Of a stretch of DNA of 64,000 bases, positions 1 to 7,940 are shown one piece after another. A model generated the notes under the pieces. It did not search any database. It saw nothing but the letters and a program-made list of their open reading frames with translations, and was not told the origin of the DNA. The DNA comes from Streptomyces wuyuanensis (GTDB lineage Bacteria; Actinomycetota; Actinomycetes; Streptomycetales; Streptomycetaceae). A program made the position numbers and the translations under genes. The stretch is from NCBI RefSeq assembly GCF_900103455.1, contig NZ_FNHI01000004.1, positions 1 to 64,000 of the forward strand, written 5' to 3'. The stretch's first letter is position 1. Each line of letters opens with the position of its first letter.

Positions 1-12
1 ACTCTCCGTGAA
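1..12 (-). rRNA. 16S rRNA gene, 5' tip only (partial)
   Basis: Read on the minus strand, the window edge ends in TTCACGGAGAGT, the usual Streptomyces 16S start just before the conserved TTGATCCTGGCTCAG, which would lie outside the window. The mature 5' end is set by alignment with E. coli (AAATTGAAGAGTTTGAT) and could be off by a few bases. The rest of the rrn operon is off the left edge. Confidence 0.75.
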
Positions 13-80
13 TGCTTCCCCGTGATCGGGGCGAACACATCACGAGAGCGGAACCAGGAAGAGGAATAGTCTTCCCGGTT

Positions 81-104
81 CACAGCGTCCTCGCTGTGTT
101 TTTT
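81..104 (+). terminator. Intrinsic-terminator-like hairpin, antisense to rrn leader
   Basis: On the plus strand CACAGCG (81-87), loop TCCT, CGCTGTG (92-98) is followed at once by six T residues (99-104). This is a textbook rho-independent terminator, but it points against rrn transcription. In the rrn transcript the same bases form a hairpin preceded by a run of A. It may block antisense RNA or simply be part of the 16S processing structure. Confidence 0.5.
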
Positions 105-405
105 CAAAGGAACCACGACCATCCGTGCGGATGGACGGGGTTATCAACATATCTGGCGTTGACTTTTGGCACGCTGTTGAGTTCTCAAGGAACGGACGCT
201 TCCTTCGTACTCACCCGCAGAACATTCTCTGGGGCTTTCCTCCGGGCGCTTCCCTTCGGTGTTTCCAACCTTACCAGATCCGTTTTCCGTTCCGTTCCCG
301 GTTCGGAATTCATTTCCGGTGGCCGCTGGAGGGCCTTTTGCCTTTCGGCGTGTTCACTACGTTAACCGATTTCCCCTGCGACTCATAATCGAGGCGATCG
401 AGCAG

Positions 406-425
406 GATTTCGGCATGCCGAAATC
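406..425. repeat. 20-bp perfect palindrome in rrn upstream region
   Basis: GATTTCGG-CATG-CCGAAATC is fully self-complementary with no loop, centred at 415/416, about 80 bp downstream of the predicted rrn start site. It could be a protein-binding site or an RNA hairpin in the leader. Function unknown. Confidence 0.45.
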
Positions 426-501
426 GCACCCGTTGGGGTCCGTCATAGGTAGTGGATGGCCGCTCCGGGGGCTGTAGAACAGCAGTCCCTGTTTATGCGG
501 C

Positions 502-537
502 TCGGGCTACGTTAGGCGTCTTGCGACGCCGAGTCAA
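502..537 (-). promoter_or_regulatory. Strong vegetative promoter for the rrn operon
   Basis: On the minus strand TTGACT (532-537) and TAACGT (509-514) are separated by exactly 17 bp (515-531), a near-consensus HrdB-type promoter that points at the 16S gene. The start site should be near 502, which gives a leader of roughly 490 nt. The spacer carries a perfect 6-bp dyad (GGCGTC-GCAA-GACGCC). The -35 box contains the TGA stop codon of the upstream glycosylase gene. Confidence 0.75.
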
Positions 538-1184
538 GTTGCCCTACGGCGTGGCGAGTGGGCCCGATACGGACTCACCGTGGGGTCGCCGTCGATCCAG
601 TAGCGCCAGGGGTGGGTCGCGCCCTCTCCGCCGACGCCGGTGCGCGGTCCGTTCCGTACCTGGTCGCGGGCGGGCGGGGTGCCCGTGAGGACGGTCAGCG
701 GCTCGGGGGCTCCGTTCCCGTCGGAGCAGACGTCCGCGCCGTCGAGGGTGCGGTCGATGTCGAGGGCGGTCGCCAGCCGGGCCGGCCCTTTGGCCAGTTC
801 CTTGCTGCTGCGGGCCGAAAGTCGGCGTTTGAAGGCGAGTTCCTCGCCCACCCGGATCCGGCCGGCGCGGAGCAGAATCCCGCTCGCCGTGCCTTCCGGA
901 CCGCACACCAGGTTGAGGCAGTGCCACATGCCGTAGGTGAAGTAGACGTACGCGTGTCCGGGCGGCCCGAACATGACTCCGTTGCGGGCGGTGCGACCCC
1001 GGAACGCGTGCGAGCCCGGGTCGATCTCGCCCGCGTAGGCCTCCACCTCGGTGAGCCGGAGTTCGATGGTGCCGGCCTCGGACCGGCGCACCAGGGTCCG
1101 GCCGAGGAGATCGGGCGCGACCTCCAGGACGGGCCGGTCGAAGAAGTCCCGGGGCAGCGGCGTACGGTCGGGGCTCTCGATCAT
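534..1184 (-). CDS. DNA-3-methyladenine glycosylase (AAG/Mpg family)
   Basis: This 216-residue protein should excise alkylated purines such as 3-methyladenine as the first step of base excision repair in the cytoplasm. The family signature is clear: LGRTLVRR near the N-terminus, [19 protein letters not shown] containing the catalytic Glu region, [20 protein letters not shown], and GILLRAG / KGPARL further on. Length matches bacterial family members of about 200 residues. It starts with ATG at 1184 and diverges from the Spo0M gene across about 85 bp. Its stop codon (534-536) lies inside the -35 box of the rrn promoter, so the two units are abutted; reading on into rrn is possible because both run leftwards. 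Confidence 0.93.
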   Translation of the reverse strand: MIESPDRTPLPRDFFDRPVLEVAPDLLGRTLVRRSEAGTIELRLTEVEAYAGEIDPGSHAFRGRTARNGVMFGPPGHAYVYFTYGMWHCLNLVCGPEGTASGILLRAGRIRVGEELAFKRRLSARSSKELAKGPARLATALDIDRTLDGADVCSDGNGAPEPLTVLTGTPPARDQVRNGPRTGVGGEGATHPWRYWIDGDPTVSPYRAHSPRRRAT

Positions 1185-1269
1185 GCCGTACGAGGGTACT
1201 CGCCCCGTCCGGGGAACCGGCTACCGTCGTCGCGCGTATGTAGAGGTCAGTACACAGGAGGGATGGATC

Positions 1270-2052
1270 ATGGGCTTCAAGAAGCTGCTCGCGAGCCTCG
1301 GGGCCGGCGGTGCCTCGGTCGAGACGGTGCTCACCGAGGACAACGTCGTGCCGGGCGGGGTCGTGCAGGGCGAGGTTCGCATCCAGGGCGGTTCGGTGAA
1401 CCAGCAGATCGAGGGGCTGTCCGTCGGTCTGCAGGCGCGGGTCGAGGTCGAGGGCGGCGACCATGAGGTCAAGCAGGACATCGAGTTCGTCAAGCAGCGG
1501 CTCGGGGGCGCCTTCGAGGTGCAGTCCGGCGCGGTGCACGTGGTGCCGTTCGGGCTGGAGATCCCGTGGGAGACCCCCATCACGACGATCGCCGGGCAGC
1601 GGCTGCGCGGCATGGACATCGGCGTGACGACCGAACTGGAGATCGCGCGCGCCGTGGACTCGGGTGACCTGGACCCGATCAACGTGCACCCGCTGCCGGC
1701 TCAGCAGGCGGTGCTGGACGCTTTCATCCAGCTGGGCTTCCGCTTCAAGAGCGCGGACATGGAGCGCGGTCACATCCGCGGGACGCGCCAGCGGCTGCCC
1801 TTCTACCAGGAGATCGAGTTCTTCGCGCCGCAGCAGTACCGGGGGCTGAACCAGGTCGAGGTCACCTTCGTCGCCGACGACCGCGAGATGGACGTCGTGC
1901 TGGAGATGGACAAGAAGCCGGGCCTGTTCAGCGAGGGCAGCGACTCCTACCGGGCGTTCACGGTGGACCTGCACAACTTCCAGGGGACGGACTACGCCGC
2001 CTACCTCAACCAGTGGCTCGCTGAGGTCGGCGGCCGTCGTAACTGGCTGTAG
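1270..2052 (+). CDS. SpoOM-family sporulation protein
   Basis: This 260-residue protein belongs to the SpoOM (Spo0M) family, which has an arrestin-like beta fold. In Bacillus the homologue affects sporulation control; in Streptomyces the molecular role is not settled. Family hallmarks are the N-terminal MGFKKLLASLGAGGASVET, the arrestin-type VVPGGVVQGEVRIQGG segment, and the VPFGLEIPWETP motif. The start is the ATG at 1270, eight bases after AGGAGG (1256-1262); an upstream in-frame extension lacks a ribosome site. It is cytoplasmic, with no signal peptide or membrane segment. A short inverted repeat (TACGCTCG, 2058-2065, with 2080-2087) follows it. Confidence 0.9.
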   Translation: MGFKKLLASLGAGGASVETVLTEDNVVPGGVVQGEVRIQGGSVNQQIEGLSVGLQARVEVEGGDHEVKQDIEFVKQRLGGAFEVQSGAVHVVPFGLEIPWETPITTIAGQRLRGMDIGVTTELEIARAVDSGDLDPINVHPLPAQQAVLDAFIQLGFRFKSADMERGHIRGTRQRLPFYQEIEFFAPQQYRGLNQVEVTFVADDREMDVVLEMDKKPGLFSEGSDSYRAFTVDLHNFQGTDYAAYLNQWLAEVGGRRNWL

Positions 2053-2119
2053 GGCTCTACGCTCGGTGCCGTAAGCGCGCGAGCGTAAGCGCGGGACTCC
2101 CGATCACGGAGGTTCAGAC

Positions 2120-2653
2120 GTGTCCGAGGCGAAGAGGGCTCCGCTGCCTCATGACTTCCATCCGCAGGTGCCGTCCTTCACGGTGACGAGTACCGACGTC
2201 GAGGACGGCGGTGTCCTGCGGGACGCACAGGTCCACTCGGCGGGCAACACGTCCCCGCAGCTGCGGTGGGAGGGCTTCCCGGCGGAGACGAAGAGCTTCG
2301 CCGTGACGTGCTTCGACCCCGACGCCCCGACGGGCAGCGGCTTCTGGCACTGGGTGCTGTTCGACATCCCGGCGTCGGTGACCGAGTTGCCCGCGGGTGC
2401 GGGCAGCGGGAAGTTCGAGGGGCTGCCCGAGGGCGCCGTCCATGTCCGGAACGACTACGGGACGAAGGACTTCGGCGGCGCCGCCCCGCCGCCCGGTGAC
2501 GGTCCGCACCGCTATGTGTTCACCATGTACGCGGTGGACTCCGAGAAGCTGGGCCCCGGTGCCGATGTGTCGCCCGCGGTCGTGGGCTTCAATCTGCGGT
2601 TCCACACGCTGGCGCGTGCCCAGCTGATCGGCGAGTACGAGAACCGCGGCTAG
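2120..2653 (+). CDS. YbhB/YbcL-type PEBP family protein
   Basis: This is a 177-residue phosphatidylethanolamine-binding-protein (Raf kinase inhibitor-like) homologue. Family motifs are the [19 protein letters not shown] block, which lines the ligand pocket, and [13 protein letters not shown] near the C-terminus. Bacterial members are small soluble proteins with an anion-binding pocket; their true ligands and roles are mostly unknown. The start is GTG at 2120, eight bases after GGAGG. No signal peptide is visible. It sits 67 bp after the Spo0M gene in the same direction and ends before a strong terminator, so the two may be co-transcribed. Confidence 0.9.
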   Translation: MSEAKRAPLPHDFHPQVPSFTVTSTDVEDGGVLRDAQVHSAGNTSPQLRWEGFPAETKSFAVTCFDPDAPTGSGFWHWVLFDIPASVTELPAGAGSGKFEGLPEGAVHVRNDYGTKDFGGAAPPPGDGPHRYVFTMYAVDSEKLGPGADVSPAVVGFNLRFHTLARAQLIGEYENRG

Positions 2654-2678
2654 CTTTACGAGCGTTCGCCCGTTGTTT

Positions 2679-2713
2679 GCCCGCTCCTGGTCTTGGAGAG
2701 ATCAGGAGCGGGC
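2679..2713 (+). terminator. Rho-independent-type terminator after PEBP gene
   Basis: GCCCGCTCCTG (2679-2689) pairs perfectly with CAGGAGCGGGC (2703-2713) around a 13-nt loop and is followed by a T-rich ATCTTTCGTT. It sits 25 bp after the PEBP stop. Confidence 0.75.
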
Positions 2714-2826
2714 ATCTTTCGTTGTACGCGGATATTGCGTTGTCCAACGCGGCGTGCCCGGCCAGAGTTGATCCCAGCCCAGAGCCCGCCACAAGGGCCG
2801 GGCCTGCACACGGGAGGTGGGGCACA

Positions 2827-3369
2827 ATGCGGGACACGCTGGTACTGAATGCGAGCTTCGAGCCGCTTTCGACGGTGACGCTCAACCGTGCGGTGGTGCT
2901 GGTGCTGCAGGACAAGGCCGTCGTCGAGCAGGCCCACCCCGCGCTCCGGGTGCGTGCGGCAGCGGTGGAACTTCCCGTACCACGGGTGATCAGGCTCTGC
3001 AGATACGTACGGGTGCCGTTCCGAAGACAGGCGCCGTGGTCGAGACGGGGTGTGCTGGTTCGCGACCAGCACCGGTGCGCCTACTGCGGGAAGCGGGCGA
3101 CGACCGTGGACCATGTGGTGCCGCGGTCGCAGGGTGGTGCGGACAGCTGGCTGAACACGGTCGCGTCGTGCGCGGAGGACAACCACCGCAAGGCGAACCG
3201 CACGCCGGACCAGGCGGGGATGCCGCTGCTGCACGAGCCGTTCGTACCGACGCCGGCGGACGCGATGCTGCTGGCACTGCGGGCGGGTGAGCGGTCGTCG
3301 CTGCCGGAGTGGCTGGGTCAGCACGGCGGGCAGCCGGGTGTGCCGCCCGTCGCCCGGTCGGCGGCCTGA
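2827..3369 (+). CDS. HNH endonuclease family protein
   Basis: This is a 180-residue protein with an HNH nuclease fold in its second half. The motif is visible as CAYCG (zinc Cys pair), then TVDHVVPRSQGG (first His pair), WLNTVASC, and the final EDNHRKANRTP. The N-terminus (LVLNASFEPLSTVTLNRAVVLVLQ) is typical of a widespread actinobacterial subgroup of stand-alone HNH proteins whose target is unknown. The start is the ATG at 2827 after GGGAGGTGGGG. It is convergent with the TauE gene. It could be a genome-maintenance nuclease rather than a defence enzyme, because no methylase or restriction partner is nearby. Confidence 0.88.
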   Translation: MRDTLVLNASFEPLSTVTLNRAVVLVLQDKAVVEQAHPALRVRAAAVELPVPRVIRLCRYVRVPFRRQAPWSRRGVLVRDQHRCAYCGKRATTVDHVVPRSQGGADSWLNTVASCAEDNHRKANRTPDQAGMPLLHEPFVPTPADAMLLALRAGERSSLPEWLGQHGGQPGVPPVARSAA

Positions 3370-3421
3370 GAGTTCTCCGGCCGGCGCCGGCCGTATGCCG
3401 GTGCGGTCGTGGATGTACGCC

Positions 3422-3451
3422 GAAGCCCGTCTCCGGTGGGAGGCGGGCTTC
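3422..3451. terminator. Bidirectional terminator between HNH and TauE genes
   Basis: GAAGCCCGTCTCC (3422-3434) pairs with GGAGGCGGGCTTC (3439-3451) around GGTG, with one G-T pair. It lies between convergent genes and so probably ends transcripts from both sides. Confidence 0.75.
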
Positions 3452-3459
3452 CGTGTGCG

Positions 3460-4236
3460 TCAGCGCAGGAGGAGCTGGACGATGGCGGCCGTTCCGACGA
3501 GCACGATGAAGGTCCGCAGCACCACGGGTGAGAGCCTGCGGCCGATCCTGGCGCCGAGCTGGCCGCCGATGGCGGAGCCGACCGCGATGAGCAGCACGGC
3601 GGTCCAGTCGAAGTCGGCGACGAAGAGGAAGAAGAGCGCGGCCACGGAGTTGACGATCGCGGCGAGTACGTTCTTGGTGGCGTTGAGGCGCTGGAGGCTG
3701 TCGTCGAGCAGCATGCCCATGAGGGAGAGGTAGATGATCCCCTGGGCGGCCGTGAAGTAGCCGCCGTAGACGCTGGCGAGCATCAGGGCGGTGAACAGGA
3801 GCGGTCCGCCGTCGGGGTGGGGTGCACCGGTGCCGCGGCGTTCGCGCCGGCGCTGGACGACGGCGGAGATCCGGGGCTGGAGGACGACGAGGACGAGGGC
3901 GAGCGCAACGAGGACCGGGACGATGGTCTCGAAGGCCCTCGGCGGCAGCAGGAGCAGGAGCATCGCGCCGGCGAGTCCGCCGACGAGTGCGGCGAGGCCG
4001 AGCCGGAGGATGCGGCGCTTCTGGCCGGTGAGTTCGGCGCGGTAGCCGATGGCTCCGCTGATCGATCCCGGTATCAGGCCGAGGGCGTTCGACACGGTGG
4101 CGGTGACGGGCGGGAGTCCGGTGGCCAGCAGAACCGGGAAGGTGATGAGGGTTCCCGAGCCGACGATCGTGTTGATCGTGCCCGCTGCCGTGCCTGCCAC
4201 GAAGATCGCGACCGCTTCCCAGATGGACAAGGCCAT
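3460..4236 (-). CDS. TauE/SafE family sulfite exporter-like permease
   Basis: This 258-residue membrane protein has about eight hydrophobic segments and the family pattern GxxNTIVGSGTLITFPVLLATGLPPVTA in the first repeat and NATKNVLAAIVN in the second. TauE/SafE proteins export small organosulfur or organic anions such as sulfite or sulfoacetate; the substrate cannot be told from sequence. ATG at 4236 directly abuts GAGGAG, so the TTG two codons in (4230) has better ribosome-site spacing and may be the true start. It follows the SPFH gene by 80 bp, separated by a hairpin. Confidence 0.88.
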   Translation of the reverse strand: MALSIWEAVAIFVAGTAAGTINTIVGSGTLITFPVLLATGLPPVTATVSNALGLIPGSISGAIGYRAELTGQKRRILRLGLAALVGGLAGAMLLLLLPPRAFETIVPVLVALALVLVVLQPRISAVVQRRRERRGTGAPHPDGGPLLFTALMLASVYGGYFTAAQGIIYLSLMGMLLDDSLQRLNATKNVLAAIVNSVAALFFLFVADFDWTAVLLIAVGSAIGGQLGARIGRRLSPVVLRTFIVLVGTAAIVQLLLR

Positions 4237-4243
4237 CTCCTCA

Positions 4244-4298
4244 CATGATCAGTGCGTCGCCTCCCCGCCGTCGAGGTCGGGGGGCCGCACCGATCATG
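4244..4298 (-). terminator. Imperfect hairpin between SPFH and TauE genes
   Basis: CATGATC (4244-4250) pairs with GATCATG (4292-4298), continued by GTGCG/CGCAC after one mismatch and by a CCCC/GGGG inner helix. It may end the SPFH message or partly uncouple the downstream permease gene. Confidence 0.4.
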
Positions 4299-4316
4299 CA
4301 CGACCGTGCCGGGGTG

Positions 4317-5288
4317 TCAGTCGATCGGGGGCTGCTCGCGTCGCTCCGTGCCGCCGGTCTGGCGGGGGATGTTGTTCCCTCCGCCGTTCCCGCCGCCGCT
4401 GTTGCCGGAGAGGGGCCCGCCGAAGCTGCCGATGGCGCCGGAGAGGCCCTTGAGCGCGTCGCCGATCTCGCTGGGCACGATCCAGAGCTTGTTGGCGTCG
4501 CCCTCGGCGATCTTCGGGAGCATCTGGAGGTACTGGTACGAGAGCAGTTTCTGGTCGGGGTCGCCGGCGTGGATGGACTCGAAGACCGTGCGGATCGCCT
4601 GGGCCTCGCCCTCGGCGCGCAGGGCCGCGGCCTTGGCCTCGCCCTCGGCGCGGAGGATGGCGGACTGCTTCTCGCCCTCGGCGGTGAGGATCTGGGACTG
4701 GCGGATGCCCTCGGCGGTGAGGATGGCGGCGCGCTTGTCACGGTCGGCGCGCATCTGCTTCTCCATCGAGTCCTGGATGGAGGTCGGGGGCTCGATCGCC
4801 TTGAGCTCGACGCGGTTGACGCGGATGCCCCACTTGCCGGTGGCCTCGTCGAGGACGCCGCGGAGGGCTGCGTTGATCTCCTCGCGGGAGGTGAGGGTGC
4901 GCTCGAGGTCCATGCCGCCGATGATGTTGCGCAGGGTGGTGACGGTGAGCTGCTCGATCGCCTGGATGTAGCTGGCCACTTCGTACGTCGCCGCGCGGGC
5001 GTCGGTCACCTGGTAGTAGATGACGGTGTCGATGTTGACGACGAGGTTGTCCTGGGTGATCACGGGCTGGGGCGGGAACGGGACGACCTGTTCGCGGAGG
5101 TCGATCCGGTTGCGGATCGAGTCGATGAACGGGACGACGATGTTCAGCCCCGCGTTGAGCGTGCGCGTGTAGCGGCCGAACCGTTCGACGATGGCGGCAC
5201 TGGCCTGCGGGATGACCTGGATCGTCTTGATCAGGGCGATGAAGACCAGCACCACCAGAATGACCAGAACGATGATGATCGATGGCAT
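4317..5288 (-). CDS. SPFH/stomatin-like (band 7) membrane protein
   Basis: This 323-residue protein has one N-terminal membrane helix (MPSIIIVLVILVVLVFIALI) followed by an SPFH domain that begins IVERFGRYTRTLNAGLNIVVPFID. A long helical stretch with repeated AEGE (about residues 190-240) forms the coiled-coil oligomerisation arm, and the tail is Gly/Asn rich. Family members build membrane microdomains and influence protease or fluidity homeostasis. The start was placed at the ATG at 5288, preceded by GGGAAG, because the extension upstream is unlike the family. It lies 115 bp after an NfeD gene, the classical partner of this subgroup. Confidence 0.92.
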   Translation of the reverse strand: MPSIIIVLVILVVLVFIALIKTIQVIPQASAAIVERFGRYTRTLNAGLNIVVPFIDSIRNRIDLREQVVPFPPQPVITQDNLVVNIDTVIYYQVTDARAATYEVASYIQAIEQLTVTTLRNIIGGMDLERTLTSREEINAALRGVLDEATGKWGIRVNRVELKAIEPPTSIQDSMEKQMRADRDKRAAILTAEGIRQSQILTAEGEKQSAILRAEGEAKAAALRAEGEAQAIRTVFESIHAGDPDQKLLSYQYLQMLPKIAEGDANKLWIVPSEIGDALKGLSGAIGSFGGPLSGNSGGGNGGGNNIPRQTGGTERREQPPID

Positions 5289-5403
5289 CGTGCTTCCCGT
5301 GCCCTTCGCTGCCGGATGAGTCTCTGATGATCGAGTTTCCCAGACCGCGGCCGGTCGTGGGTGAGGTTCCGTCACATGATCATGACGAACCGCACCCGGT
5401 GTG

Positions 5404-5832
5404 TCACATCACCACGGCCGTCGCCCCGTCGATCTCGACCACGTCCACCTGCTCCCCCGGTTCGAAGGCGCGGGAGGCGTCGAGGGCGCGTGCGGACCAG
5501 ATCTCGCCTGCGAGCTTGATGCGGCCCCCGTCGCCGTCGACCCGTTCCAGCACGACGGCCTGACGGCCCCTCAGTGCGTCGACTCCGGTGGCGAGTTGGG
5601 GGCGCTGTGCGCTGTGGCGTGCCGCGATGGGCCGTACGACGGCGATGAGCGCGACCGAGACGGCGGCGAACACCACCACTTGGGCGACCACGCCGAAGCC
5701 GAGGCCCGCGGTGACGGCTCCGGCGACCGCGCCGACGGAGAGCATGCCGAGTTCGGGCATGGCGGTGATCACAAGGGGGATTCCCAGTCCCACCGCTGCG
5801 ACGAGCCACCACACCCATGCGTCGATGTCCAC
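5404..5832 (-). CDS. NfeD-like membrane protein (short type)
   Basis: This 142-residue protein has three or four hydrophobic helices in residues 5-70 and a C-terminal OB-like beta domain (about 80-142: GRQAVVLERVDGDGGRIKLAGEIWSARA...PGEQVDVVEIDGATAVV), the NfeD signature. Short NfeD proteins partner with SPFH proteins, here the next gene. It starts with ATG at 5832, 43 bp downstream of the ABC ATPase gene, so the three genes may form one unit. The long NfeD protease domain is absent, so proteolysis is not expected. Confidence 0.9.
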   Translation of the reverse strand: MDIDAWVWWLVAAVGLGIPLVITAMPELGMLSVGAVAGAVTAGLGFGVVAQVVVFAAVSVALIAVVRPIAARHSAQRPQLATGVDALRGRQAVVLERVDGDGGRIKLAGEIWSARALDASRAFEPGEQVDVVEIDGATAVVM

Positions 5833-5875
5833 ATGGGCATGGTAGGGCGGCGAACGCCGCCCCGACAGGGCGCGA

Positions 5876-6667
5876 TCAGGAGAGCGGCAGGCCCTGGGCC
5901 GTCCAGCGCTCGCCGTTGCGCTCGACGACGAGCGGGAGTCCGAAGCAGAGGGAGAGGTTGCGGGAGGTGAGCTCGGTCTCCATCGGGCCCGCGGCGAGCA
6001 CCTTCCCCTGACGGATCATCAGCACGTGGGTGAAGCCGGGTGCGATCTCCTCGACGTGGTGGGTCACCATGATCATGGAGGGCGCGTACGGGTCGCGGGC
6101 GAGCCGGCCGAGGCGGCGTACCAGGTCCTCGCGGCCGCCGAGGTCGAGGCCGGCGGCGGGCTCGTCGAGGAGCAGCAGTTCGGGGTCGGTCATCATCGCG
6201 CGGGCGATGAGGGTGCGCTTGCGCTCGCCCTCGGAGAGGGTGCCGAACTTGCGGTCCAGGTATTCGGACATGCCGAGGCGGTCGAGGAACGCGCGGGCGC
6301 GCTGCTCGTCGACGGCGTCGTAGTTCTCGTGCCAGGTGGCGGTCATGCCGTAGGCGGCGGTGAGGACGGTCTGCAGGACGGTCTGGCGCTTGGGCAGCTT
6401 CTCGGCCATGGCGATGCCGGCCACGCCGATACGGGGACGGAGCTCGAAGACGTCGACCTTGCCGAGGCGGTCGCCGAGGACGGTGGCGGTGCCGGTGGTG
6501 GGGAACAGGTAGCTGGAGGCGATGTTGAGGAGGGTCGTCTTGCCGGCGCCGTTCGGGCCGAGGATCACCCAGCGCTCGCCCTCCTTGACCGACCAGGAGA
6601 CGTCGTCCACCAGAGCACGTCCGTCGCGGACCACGGATACGTCCACCAGCTCCAGTACATCGCTCAT
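5876..6667 (-). CDS. ABC transporter-type ATPase, no permease nearby
   Basis: This 263-residue ATPase has Walker A GPNGAGKT (about residue 38), ABC signature LSEGERKR, Walker B LLLLDEPAAGLD and the switch His in MVTHHVEEI. The variant signature (LSEGE) and length recall the ModF/YlmA-like group of stand-alone ATPases. No permease or binding-protein gene is adjacent, so it may work with a distant permease or in a non-transport role. It starts with ATG at 6667, and its downstream neighbours are nfeD and SPFH genes. Confidence 0.9.
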   Translation of the reverse strand: MSDVLELVDVSVVRDGRALVDDVSWSVKEGERWVILGPNGAGKTTLLNIASSYLFPTTGTATVLGDRLGKVDVFELRPRIGVAGIAMAEKLPKRQTVLQTVLTAAYGMTATWHENYDAVDEQRARAFLDRLGMSEYLDRKFGTLSEGERKRTLIARAMMTDPELLLLDEPAAGLDLGGREDLVRRLGRLARDPYAPSMIMVTHHVEEIAPGFTHVLMIRQGKVLAAGPMETELTSRNLSLCFGLPLVVERNGERWTAQGLPLS

Positions 6668-6794
6668 GAGCGCGTTGTCTCCCCATGCAGTCGTCGAGTC
6701 TCGGGCCCTGCGCGCCTGTGGGCGCGGCTCCCCAGGTAAACCTACGCCACCCGTCCTGTGCTCCTGCCCCGGGTCCGGTACCTAGGCTGGGTCC

Positions 6795-7592
6795 ATGCTC
6801 TCGGAACCACGCTCAGGACGCCTGGCCGCTTGGGGAAATGCCCTCCTGGCCGGATTTGTATCACCAGATGACGCAGTGACCGCGATTGTCCGGGACGACG
6901 CGGTGCACCGTGTGGAAGGGCTCCCCGGCGAGGACGGACCGGTCGGGCTCACGCTGGGGCTGGGCCGGCTCCGCGCGGCCGGCGTGCGGGGATTCCGGGT
7001 CGCGCTGCCCGCGCCGGGGCATCCGCTGGGGCTGAGCGGACCGCCGGAGTTCAACGCGCGGGCCCTGGAGGCGGAGGAGGCGGTCGTCTGCCACGGCACC
7101 GCGTACGGCCTGGTCCCCGAGGTGCACGAGGCGGGCCCGGACGGCGATGTGCACGTCGAGGTGGTCTGGCACTGTCTGCCGGTGCGGGAGGCCCCGCCCG
7201 CCGACGTCCCCTCCCTCGGGGAGGCGGAGCGCGAGCTCGCGGAGGGGCTGCGGGAGGCGACGGAGGTGCTGTCGCGGCTGGACGTGGCGGCCTCCGGACC
7301 GGTGGCCGAGGCCGCGCTCGACGCGTACCGGGCGCGGGCGGAGGCCAGGGGGGCCCGCGACGTGCTCGCGCCCGGGTATCCCTCGCGCGCTGTGCGCGTC
7401 CTGGAGCTGGCCCAGCGCATCGGGCTCCTGCTGTCCCTGGCGTACGAGAACGGGCACGGCGGGGCGATGAGCGCGTCGGAAATGGCGGCCCGTGGGGCGG
7501 CGCTGCGGCCGGTGGAGCGTGTGGCGCGGCGCGCGCAGGTCGCGGCGTACAACGCGTACGTGGAGGACCAGGAGCGCCGGGCGGGTCTGTGA
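6795..7592 (+). CDS. Conserved hypothetical protein (actinobacterial)
   Basis: This 265-residue protein has no signal peptide or membrane helix. The N-terminal 150 residues are a mixed alpha/beta region (LAAWGNALLAGFVSPDDAVTAIV..., GFRVALPAPGHPLGLSGPPEFNARALEAEEAV), and the C-terminal part is helical and Arg/Ala rich. I recognise it as a conserved actinobacterial family without a named function. The start is ATG at 6795, with no strong ribosome site, only about 15 bp after a TACCTAGGCT -10-like element, so the mRNA could be nearly leaderless. It diverges from the ABC ATPase gene. Confidence 0.8.
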   Translation: MLSEPRSGRLAAWGNALLAGFVSPDDAVTAIVRDDAVHRVEGLPGEDGPVGLTLGLGRLRAAGVRGFRVALPAPGHPLGLSGPPEFNARALEAEEAVVCHGTAYGLVPEVHEAGPDGDVHVEVVWHCLPVREAPPADVPSLGEAERELAEGLREATEVLSRLDVAASGPVAEAALDAYRARAEARGARDVLAPGYPSRAVRVLELAQRIGLLLSLAYENGHGGAMSASEMAARGAALRPVERVARRAQVAAYNAYVEDQERRAGL

Positions 7593-7940
7593 CGGGAGCG
7601 GACCGCCCGCGCCGGTCCCGCGTCGCCCCTGGCCCGTGACGGAGGCGCGGCAGGAGGCGCGGCAGAAGATCGGCCCGTGACGGAGGCGGAGTAGGGGCGC
7701 GGGCCGGAAGGGGGGCCCGGCGTAAGACGCCCCAGGAGGTCGGCCCGTGACGGAGGCGTGGACCGGGGCCGGGAAGCCCGGCCCTGCCCCAGGTGCCCGG
7801 CCGCGGACGGCAGCTGCTCGCCGCCCTCCGGTGCGGGATGGAGACGGCCGCCGCGCACCCGGGCCCGGCAGGCCGGCGGGCCCCGGACGGTGCCCGGGGT
7901 CCGGCGGCGATGCCGGGCCGTCGAAGGACGGGCGGCTCGC
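7593..7940. other. Gene-free stretch with three 17-bp repeats
   Basis: No coding region is supported between the hypothetical gene and the chaplin. An exact 17-bp repeat, GGCCCGTGACGGAGGCG, occurs at 7631, 7672 and 7742. Each copy holds a GTG that would start MTEA, and the first two open frames close within 15 codons. This looks like locally duplicated non-coding DNA. Confidence 0.5.

Larger units (their letters stand above)
13..501 (-). promoter_or_regulatory. rrn operon leader region
   Basis: This is the typical Streptomyces rrn leader, transcribed leftwards into 16S. At 181-194 the minus strand reads GTTCTTGAG-like sequence (CGTTCCTTGAGAAC), matching the actinobacterial boxA antitermination element, followed by the conserved stretch ending CAACGCCAGATA. 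At about 270-275 the minus strand has TAAGGT after GGATCTGG, the place where other Streptomyces rrn leaders have a -10 box, but I see no good -35, so a second internal promoter is only possible. No protein gene is supported here. Confidence 0.8.

Noticed and set aside
12-477. Overlapping plus-strand frames in the left edge region
   Set aside because: They lie in the conserved rrn leader, with no codon bias or ribosome sites.
2827-3369. HNH protein as part of a restriction or defence system
   Set aside because: No methylase, toxin, helicase or mobile element nearby; this HNH subgroup is a common stand-alone actinobacterial gene.
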